Positions 58,801 through 64,000 of a stretch of 64,000 nt of DNA are shown in pieces (within the stretch, counting starts at the first letter, position 1; each line of letters opens with the position of its first letter). The translations under genes and the position numbers were made by a program. Source of the stretch: KBS50 sp042434095. GTDB lineage: Bacteria > Actinomycetota > Actinomycetes > Mycobacteriales > Micromonosporaceae. The DNA is taken from positions 620,001 through 684,000 of the forward strand of contig NZ_JBHLUE010000004.1 in assembly GCF_042434095.1 (NCBI RefSeq), given 5' to 3'. Under the pieces are notes generated by a model. It was not told the DNA's origin. It did not search any database and was given only the letters and a program-made list of their open reading frames with translations.

Positions 58801-59487
58801 TCAGTGGTTGCGGTCGGCAGCTGAGTCGGTGCGGACGTCGATGCCCAGGGCGTCGACGGCCATTCGAGTCAGGTCGGGCAGCTGGTCCTCGGTGAGGACG
58901 ACGCCGCGCAGATCGTCCAGCGGCGCCGCGAGGGCGTGCAGCCGGCTGCCCCGCAGGTCGGCGCCGTCGAGACGGCAGGAGTCCAGTTCCAGGTGGCTCA
59001 GGTCGCACGTCCGCAATGCGATCCCGGCCAGGCGGCAGGATGACCAGGTGCCGTGGGCGAGGGTGCAGTCGGTGAAGGCGACCGATCCGGCGGCGCTGAC
59101 CCGGCTGAGGGTGGCGTAGTCGAACCGGCAGTTGTCAAACAGCACGTCCTTGAGCCGCACGTCGATGAGCCGGGTTCCGGTGAAACGGGAGCCGGTGATC
59201 GCGCACCGCTCGATGGTGACACCGGTGAGGGCCGCTCCGGACAGGTCCGTCCGGGAGATCTCGCAGCCGTAGAGGGTACCGCCTTCCCAGGTGATCTCAC
59301 CTAGGTCCGCGGCGGTGATCTGGCAGCCTCGGATGCTTTGGTCCTCGATTTGTCGACCCCGCCAGGTGACGTCCTGTACGAGCCCGTCGCGGATGTCGTC
59401 GTCGGGCAGGTCGGTGACCGGGTCGAGGTCGTCTGGGTCGAGGTCGGGCAGGAGGATCGTCACGTCGCCCGCGGTGGTGGTCCGCAT
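58801..59487 (-). CDS. pentapeptide-repeat protein in the RiPP operon
   Basis: 228-aa protein made mainly of pentapeptide repeats (A(D/N)Lxx-like, e.g. DLSGAALTGVTIERCAITGSRF), forming a right-handed quadrilateral beta-helix over about residues 45-195. Such folds mimic DNA or mediate interactions, and many occur as immunity or partner proteins in peptide clusters. The ATG at 59487 is preferred to a GTG at 59526; ribosome site weak. It follows the precursor gene by 72 bases on the same strand. Role in the RiPP pathway, possibly immunity, is inference. Confidence 0.82.
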   Translation of the reverse strand: MRTTTAGDVTILLPDLDPDDLDPVTDLPDDDIRDGLVQDVTWRGRQIEDQSIRGCQITAADLGEITWEGGTLYGCEISRTDLSGAALTGVTIERCAITGSRFTGTRLIDVRLKDVLFDNCRFDYATLSRVSAAGSVAFTDCTLAHGTWSSCRLAGIALRTCDLSHLELDSCRLDGADLRGSRLHALAAPLDDLRGVVLTEDQLPDLTRMAVDALGIDVRTDSAADRNH

Positions 59488-59559
59488 GTCTGTCCAACCT
59501 GTCCGGGCGCGGGGTGGGCGTGCCACCCCGCGCGTGGAAGCGACCGCCGGTCGGCGGGG

Positions 59560-59742
59560 CTACTTCTTCTTGTTCCAGTTGTCCCAGCCGGGGCGGCTGT
59601 CGAACTTTCCCTTGTTGCCCCAGGTGGGGCGGTTGTCGAACTTCGCCGCGTCGATCGACGCTACCGCCCGCTCCGGATCGACGCCGAGCAGGGCGAGGCG
59701 GTCCGGTGGCGCGTCCAGAAGCGCGGCGAGACTGTCGGTCAT
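59560..59742 (-). CDS. amcA: RiPP precursor, multi-cyclophane (AmcA-like)
   Basis: 60-aa precursor. A leader of about 33 residues (LAALLDAPPDRLALLGVDPE) is followed by a 26-residue core with two 12-residue repeats beginning KFDNRPTWGN (from Lys34) and KFDSRPGWDN (from Lys46), then W-N-K-K-K. Five aromatic-x-x motifs (F35-D-N, W41-G-N, F47-D-S, W53-D-N, W56-N-K) are possible three-residue cyclophane sites. GAAGGAGG precedes the ATG. It starts 12 bases after the maturase stop. The name AmcA is from memory of similar peptides; modification is inferred. Confidence 0.85.
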   Translation of the reverse strand: MTDSLAALLDAPPDRLALLGVDPERAVASIDAAKFDNRPTWGNKGKFDSRPGWDNWNKKK

Positions 59743-59754
59743 GATGGTCCTCCT

Positions 59755-60882
59755 TCAAGGGGTGAGCTGATCCGCGGCGGCGCGGATCAGGGCTTGCCGG
59801 GTGGTGCGGCAGTAGGCGGTCTCTCGGGCGGTGAAGGTGCCGTGTTCGAAGTAGCGGTTACCAGCCTGGGCGCCCCGGCAGAAGTCGTAGAAGGCGCATT
59901 GGTCGGCGCAGTCGTCAAGCGCCGCGACGAACTCAGCGACGTACCGCAGCTCCCGAGCGCGGGCGAGCATGCCGCCGATGGGCTCGTAGCGGACGTTGCC
60001 GGCGATGAAGTCTGCGTACCGCGGGCTGGTGATGCCGAGCAGCTCCGGTGACAGCAGGACCGTCCGGCCGTCGTGGCCGACCGTGGGGATCGGCTCGTAC
60101 GGGCCGTGGTCGGCGCGGCCGGCGCGGGTGGCGCCGAGATAGTCCGCCAGCCGATCCAGGTCGCGGATCCGCAGCCGACCGCCGGCGAGCCGGTGCCGGA
60201 CCAGTCGGCTCCAGAACTGGTACGCGGCCTCCTCCGACACCGCTGTGCGGGCGGCGCCTTCCTGCTCCTCGATGTTGAAGCCCACCGACTCGCAGCCGGG
60301 CAGGTCGGTGAAGAACGCGACCAGCTCGTCCGGGTGGTCGATGGTTTCGGGTGTGACGACGCAGATCACCGAGTACTGCAGGCCGGCCTCGGCCAGGGCG
60401 CTCATGCCACGGATCGTCCGGGCGGTCGTCGCGTGCCCGGCCCGGTCAAGGCGGTTGAGGTTGAGCGAGTCGGGCCCGTCGATGCTCACACCGATCTCGA
60501 ACTCGTAGGCGGCGAACAGGTCGCACCACCGCTGGTTGATCAGCGTCGCGTTCGTCTGGATCTCGTGGCGCACCCGTCCAGCCCGCCGGAGTTCCTCGAA
60601 TGGGGCGAGCAGCTCACGGAAGTGGTCGATCGGTGTGGCGGTGGGCTCGCCGCCGTGCCACACCACGCTCACCGGGTGGACGCTGCGCTGCTGCTCGACC
60701 GACCGGGCGCAGGCGGTCGCGACGGGCACCGGCATGAGCCGGCGCGATCGCCGGTCCGGCAGGTAGCAGTAGGTGCAGTCCAGGTTGCAGAAGCTCGTGG
60801 GTTGCAGAACCAGGGTATGGAAGCTTCCGGCGATGGCCGGCTGCCCCGTCTTGGCGATGATCCCGATGTCCCGGACGGTCAT
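59755..60882 (-). CDS. amcB: radical SAM/SPASM cyclophane-forming maturase (AmcB-like)
   Basis: 375-aa radical SAM enzyme with CNLDCTYCY (Cys32, Cys36, Cys39 for the 4Fe-4S/SAM cluster) and a C-terminal SPASM domain with CADQCAFYDFC and a late CR. The opening MTVRDIGIIAKTGQPAIAGSFHTLVLQPTSFC is close to known cyclophane-forming enzymes (FxsB/AmcB group). It probably cross-links aromatic side chains to nearby residues in the 60-aa precursor. The ATG overlaps the upstream gene (ATGA), with GGAGGAG in front. A damaged copy of this gene lies at 41.3 kb. Confidence 0.9.
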   Translation of the reverse strand: MTVRDIGIIAKTGQPAIAGSFHTLVLQPTSFCNLDCTYCYLPDRRSRRLMPVPVATACARSVEQQRSVHPVSVVWHGGEPTATPIDHFRELLAPFEELRRAGRVRHEIQTNATLINQRWCDLFAAYEFEIGVSIDGPDSLNLNRLDRAGHATTARTIRGMSALAEAGLQYSVICVVTPETIDHPDELVAFFTDLPGCESVGFNIEEQEGAARTAVSEEAAYQFWSRLVRHRLAGGRLRIRDLDRLADYLGATRAGRADHGPYEPIPTVGHDGRTVLLSPELLGITSPRYADFIAGNVRYEPIGGMLARARELRYVAEFVAALDDCADQCAFYDFCRGAQAGNRYFEHGTFTARETAYCRTTRQALIRAAADQLTP

Positions 60883-61208
60883 GTCTCCTCCGGCGTCTGC
60901 GGTTCGGCAGTGTACGAGCCGACGCGGCGACGGGCCGGCCAGCCGAGGAACCGGTCGAACAGGTCCCGTACGTCGCCAGTGGTGCTCGGGTGGAGCCGGT
61001 GCAGGTCGTCGATGGCCTCGTGGAGCAGGCCGGCCAGATAGATGAGCAGGTTGAGCCGGCTGTCCTGGTAGCAGGTCAACAAGGCGAGCTTGGCCCGCCC
61101 GCACGGCCAGGGCTGCCCGCAGGCCCGGCACAGCCACAGCGGACGCAGCGGGAGGTGTTCCGGCGGTACCTTCGGCGTCGCGGCGGCTGATACGCGGTCG
61201 CTGGTCAT
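60879..61208 (-). CDS. conserved small protein of the RiPP operon with Cys motifs
   Basis: 109-aa protein, not recognised as a named family. It has LWLCRACGQPWPCGRAKLALL (three Cys, possible metal or redox site) and a helical middle part LNLLIYLAGLLHEAIDDLHRL. Actinobacterial relatives are sometimes labelled flavin reductase, a label the sequence does not support. Starts overlapping the 54-aa gene (ATGA) and ends overlapping amcB. A 21-residue tail of its relative survives at 41396-41458, so the gene travels with amcB. Confidence 0.75.
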   Translation of the reverse strand: MTSDRVSAAATPKVPPEHLPLRPLWLCRACGQPWPCGRAKLALLTCYQDSRLNLLIYLAGLLHEAIDDLHRLHPSTTGDVRDLFDRFLGWPARRRVGSYTAEPQTPEET

Positions 61209-61369
61209 CGACGGTCACTCCCGCGCGACTGCCGCTCGAACACGATCCGCCAGACGTGCGTCAGCAGCGGCGGATCGGCCGGGCGCGGCCGTGTCGACGC
61301 CGGATCCCCCGTTGCGCGTATTGGCGTCAGTTCGCCGGTCGCGGCGTACCGCGACATGTACACCGTCAT
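61205..61369 (-). CDS. 54-aa protein, first gene of the RiPP operon
   Basis: Short soluble protein beginning MTVYMSRYAATGELTPI and ending in a basic VFERQSRGSDRR. GGAGG lies six bases before the ATG at 61369 and the stop overlaps the next gene, supporting expression. No domain recognised; the first of five coupled genes. It could be a peptide-binding or regulatory protein (not shown). Confidence 0.7.
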   Translation of the reverse strand: MTVYMSRYAATGELTPIRATGDPASTRPRPADPPLLTHVWRIVFERQSRGSDRR

Positions 61370-61401
61370 GGTCGGCCTCCGGCCGGCGCTGGCCGCTGTG
61401 T

Positions 61402-61437
61402 GCGGTGGGCTTGCCGGCGTGCCGGCAAGCCCACCGC
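61402..61437. promoter_or_regulatory. perfect 17-bp hairpin in the divergent RiPP/regulator region
   Basis: GCGGTGGGCTTGCCGGC (61402-61418) and its exact reverse complement (61421-61437) are separated by two bases. It lies 33 bases upstream of the RiPP operon start, inside its probable leader. Could be an attenuator or a large operator. The rest of 61370-61788 holds a second small hairpin near 61634 and the twin sites below, but no gene. Confidence 0.75.
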
Positions 61438-61703
61438 CGTCGGCCAACGGCTGGGAGCAGACCGCCGGCCACCCGCCCGCGCAGCCCCGATGGCGGTACG
61501 CGAACGGGGAGTCACCCGGGCGGTCGACGGAGTGCCCGGCGCGAGCACTTGCCGGTGCGTCGGGTCGCGGTCCGACCGTTCGCCGTGGGGCACGTCCATC
61601 TGGCTCTCCCTGAGGTTGCCGCTGGCCGTCGGTGCGCCGCTGCGGAGCGGCGCGCCGGCATGTCCAGGCTGGCTCGGACGGTGGGCGGACGGAATGTCCT
61701 GCC

Positions 61704-61722
61704 GGTGCACCCGCGGTGCACC
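61704..61722. promoter_or_regulatory. twin GGTGCACC palindromes
   Basis: Two identical 8-bp palindromes at 61704-61711 and 61715-61722 are 11 bp apart (one helical turn) and 67 bases upstream of the HTH regulator gene. This phased pair is a candidate operator for the adjacent regulator. Confidence 0.55.
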
Positions 61723-61788
61723 TGTCGTCACCCGATGTGCCGGTACCATCACGTCCGCCGGGGACTGTTCGTTCCGGAGGGATGTGTG

Positions 61789-63138
61789 ATGGCTACGGTG
61801 ACGACCTGGACCGGCCGGGACGCGAACGCGCTGCGCAATGCGTTGCGGATGAGCGTCACCGCCTTCGCCGAGCACCTCGGCGCGGCACGGCGGACCGTGG
61901 CCAAGTGGAGCAGTCACGGCGACAGGGTGCTTCCCCGCGCGGACATGCAGGCCGCGCTGGACACCGTGCTGGCCCGAGCCACACCCGAGGCGCGGGAACG
62001 CTTCGAGGCCTTGCGGGCGGCCGGCACCAGCGGTGCACCGGCCGGCGCCGGGCCAGCCGTCGCCAGCCTGCGTGCGGATACTGGCGATGGCGATGGCGAT
62101 GGCGGAGACGGCGACTCGGGCTCGGGTGGTGACGTGCGACGGAGAGATCTTCTACGGGGAGCAGCTGCCGGTATCGCGGCCGTGCCCGACGTCGCGCCGT
62201 TACTGGCCGCGCTCGTCTCCCCTTCGCGGTCGACCATGTCGGCGCTGCCCGTCCAGCAGCTCGCCCGTGCTGTGGCCACCGCGAAGGCCGACTATCAGGG
62301 CTGCCGGTACGAGCGGGTTCTCGGCCGGCTCGTCACGCTGCTGCCGGCCCTCGATCCGACCCGCACCGGAGCCGACGGTGAACAGCGGGCGCGAGTTGAG
62401 ATCCTGGCGGCGGACCTCTATCACGTTGTCGGCAGCGTCCTGCTCAAGGTGGGCGACACAGGGATGGCGCTGGTGGCGGCGGAGCGAAGCAGCCGAGCCG
62501 CAGGCACGAGCCGGGACCCGGTGGCCATCGCCGCCAGCGCCCGGATCATGACCCACGCCCTGATGAGCAACGGCCACGACACCCAGGCGGTAGCCCTTGC
62601 CCGCGCCGCAGCCCAGTCGCTCGATAGGGACACCCGTCTCGGGTCGACCGATGCGGTGGCCGTCTACGGCGCCCTGGTCCTGCGCGGGGCGATCGCCGCC
62701 GCCCGCGCCGACGACCGGGACACCGCGCAGGCCATGCTCGAGGAGGGCAGCCGCGCCGCCGCCCGGCTCGGCTACGACGGCAACGATCGGTGGACCGGGT
62801 TCGGCGCCACCAACGTCCTGCTGCACCGGGTCAACATCGCCCTGACCGTCGGCGACGCCGGAACGGCCATCGCGATCGCCCGGACGGTCCCGCTGGAGAA
62901 AGTCCTCCTGGCCGAGCGGAAGGCGTCCCTGTTCGTGGACGTGGCACGCGCCTACACCCAGTGGGGCCGCTACGAGCACGGCCTCAGCGCACTGCACACC
63001 GCATACGAGGTTGCACCCGAGGAGGTCCGCTGCCGCCCGGCGGTCCACCGCATCGTCGAAGACCTGGCCCTGCTCGCCAAAGGCTCGGTCCGTGCCGCCG
63101 CCGTCGGCTTCGCCCACGACGCCCGGATCCGGCTATGA
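61789..63138 (+). CDS. XRE-type regulator with TPR-like domain
   Basis: 449-aa regulator: an N-terminal XRE/Xre-like HTH (DANALRNALRMSVTAFAEHLGAARRTVAKWSS), a Gly/Asp-rich linker (about 100-125), the motif VRRRDLLRGAAAGIA typical of this actinobacterial family, then TPR-like helical repeats. These proteins often sense a peptide or small signal. GGAGG precedes the ATG at 61789 (GTG three bases earlier is an alternative). Divergent from the RiPP operon, so it may control it; also coupled to a flavoprotein gene by ATGA overlap. Confidence 0.88.
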   Translation: MATVTTWTGRDANALRNALRMSVTAFAEHLGAARRTVAKWSSHGDRVLPRADMQAALDTVLARATPEARERFEALRAAGTSGAPAGAGPAVASLRADTGDGDGDGGDGDSGSGGDVRRRDLLRGAAAGIAAVPDVAPLLAALVSPSRSTMSALPVQQLARAVATAKADYQGCRYERVLGRLVTLLPALDPTRTGADGEQRARVEILAADLYHVVGSVLLKVGDTGMALVAAERSSRAAGTSRDPVAIAASARIMTHALMSNGHDTQAVALARAAAQSLDRDTRLGSTDAVAVYGALVLRGAIAAARADDRDTAQAMLEEGSRAAARLGYDGNDRWTGFGATNVLLHRVNIALTVGDAGTAIAIARTVPLEKVLLAERKASLFVDVARAYTQWGRYEHGLSALHTAYEVAPEEVRCRPAVHRIVEDLALLAKGSVRAAAVGFAHDARIRL

Positions 63139-63707
63139 CCGGTCACCTCCAGGTCGTCGTCTGCGGCGCCGGCCCCGCCACGGACGTCCTTCAACTGACC
63201 CAGATCGCCGGCACGCGGGGATGGACGGTGGCCATCACCGCAACCCCCAACGCCCAGGACTTCATCGACTCGGCAGCGGTCGAGGCAGCAACCGGCAGCC
63301 CCGTCCGGTCCAGCTACCGGCCATCATCCGGCGCCCGCAGGACGCTACCGCCCGCCGACGCCCTGGTCATCGCACCCGCGACCTACAACTCGATCAACAA
63401 GATCGCCCTCGGCCTGGCCGACAACTACGCCATGACCTCGATCGCCGAACTCATCGGACGGAAGGTACCCACCGTCATCGTCCCCTTCGTCAACGCCGCC
63501 CTCGCCGCACGGGCGCCCTTCCTACGGGCGGTGGCGGCCCTGCGTGACGAGGGGATCCACATCCTGCTCGGCCCGCAGGACGGATGGGAGCCGCACCCAC
63601 CCGGCAGTGGCAGCGAACGGCAGAAAGCCTTCCCGTGGGCGGCGGCGTTCGGTACGGCAGTCGAGCTTGTCCAGGGAGCAGGATCGACCATGTCCGGCCG
63701 CCCCTGA
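63135..63707 (+). CDS. flavoprotein (PPCDC/EpiD-like)
   Basis: 190-aa flavin-binding protein of the PPCDC/flavoprotein superfamily. VVVCGAGPATDVLQL at the N-terminus and ADALVIAPATYNSINKIALGLADNYA are typical FMN-binding segments. Family members decarboxylate peptide or pantothenoyl cysteines (e.g. EpiD); such a role with the RiPP is possible but the precursor lacks Cys. Coupled to the regulator gene. Could alternatively be a general oxidoreductase. Confidence 0.82.
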   Translation: MTGHLQVVVCGAGPATDVLQLTQIAGTRGWTVAITATPNAQDFIDSAAVEAATGSPVRSSYRPSSGARRTLPPADALVIAPATYNSINKIALGLADNYAMTSIAELIGRKVPTVIVPFVNAALAARAPFLRAVAALRDEGIHILLGPQDGWEPHPPGSGSERQKAFPWAAAFGTAVELVQGAGSTMSGRP

Positions 63708-63763
63708 CCGTGAGGGAAGCATCTGCCGTGTCACGTCGGGCCCATCCACCTACGCCGAAAGAC

Positions 63764-64000
63764 ATGAACCGAATCGCCATCATCGGCTGCGGCGGCAGCG
63801 GCAAATCCACCCTCGCCCGGCAGGTCGCCGCAGTCCTCGGCCACCCGCTCACCCACCTCGACGCGATCCACTACGACCAGCAGTGGCAGCCGCTCCCACC
63901 AGAACAGTTCGCCGCCGAGCAACAGAAGCTCGTCGCCGGCGACCGATGGATCATCGAGGGCAACTACGCCAGCACCCTGCCCATCCGGCTCGCCGCTGCC
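63764..64000 (+). CDS. P-loop kinase-like protein, cut by the window end
   Basis: Only 79 residues are visible: Walker A GCGGSGKSTLARQVA (P-loop) followed by LTHLDAIHYDQQW and DRWIIEGNYASTL. This matches the adenylate-kinase-like or DNA topology modulation protein (FlaR-like) family. ATG at 63764; an in-frame GTG lies at 63728. Same strand as the flavoprotein, 56 bases after it. The 3' end is outside the window. Confidence 0.85.
   Translation, partial: MNRIAIIGCGGSGKSTLARQVAAVLGHPLTHLDAIHYDQQWQPLPPEQFAAEQQKLVAGDRWIIEGNYASTLPIRLAAA

Noticed and set aside
59560..59742. FxsA-type precursor (FxSxx-COOH) for an FxsB maturase
   Set aside because: The C-terminus ends in Lys residues and lacks the terminal FxSxx motif; five aromatic-x-x sites fit a multi-cyclophane peptide better.

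Overview
The window is high-GC actinobacterial chromosome. GTG starts, GGAGG-type ribosome sites, DUF2637 and replication-relaxation genes, and the GAAGGGCCCCTTC-type intergenic repeats all fit Micromonosporaceae (Micromonospora or a close relative). This assignment is inference from sequence style, not from a marker gene. I see no rRNA genes, no CRISPR array and no complete tRNA.

0-12 kb is a carbohydrate regulon read on the minus strand: GH3 glycosidase, LacI repressor, ABC substrate-binding lipoprotein, two CUT1 permeases and a YicI-type GH31 alpha-xylosidase. Palindromes of the form TCGAAGCGCTTCGA lie in front of the GH3 and binding-protein genes. No ATPase is present, so a shared MsiK-like ATPase is presumably used. 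10-26 kb is mixed chromosome: a polysaccharide deacetylase-like Tat lipoprotein, an MFS/TetR pair with three operators, a DEAD-box helicase, an ECF42 sigma factor with its YCII partner, secreted and envelope proteins, an esterase, a DUF899 protein, a TetR/NADPH-reductase pair and a secreted GH5-type mannanase-like enzyme.

26-34 kb is a second sugar cluster: 2-hydroxyacid dehydrogenase, YesL-like membrane protein, ABC binding protein, two permeases, a xylose-isomerase-like TIM barrel and a DUF2264 protein. It carries a different LacI-type operator (GGmAAGCGyTTTCC) at two places, but no LacI gene is nearby. 34-42 kb holds a LysR/SDR pair, a Na+/H+ antiporter, an MFS exporter, a membrane-anchored DnaJ-C-like protein and a Nudix hydrolase. 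Beside them is a decayed, internally deleted copy of the RiPP maturase locus found intact at 59-61 kb.

42.9-58 kb is accessory DNA. It begins at a 3' fragment of tRNA-Lys(CTT), an integration scar. It then carries a two-gene CBASS (CD-NTase plus SLATT effector), a YgjP-like metalloprotease and a type I restriction-modification system (hsdM, hsdS, hsdR). After these come a tyrosine integrase, an excisionase-like protein, a DUF2637 (SpdB-like) protein and a replication-relaxation protein, the core of an actinobacterial integrative element.

58.8-61.4 kb is a compact RiPP operon: a 54-aa protein, a 109-aa Cys-containing protein, a radical SAM/SPASM maturase, a 60-aa precursor with five aromatic-x-x motifs, and a pentapeptide-repeat protein. 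The precursor resembles multi-cyclophane (AmcA-type) peptides. A divergent HTH regulator, a flavoprotein and a P-loop kinase-like gene (cut by the window edge) lie on the other side.
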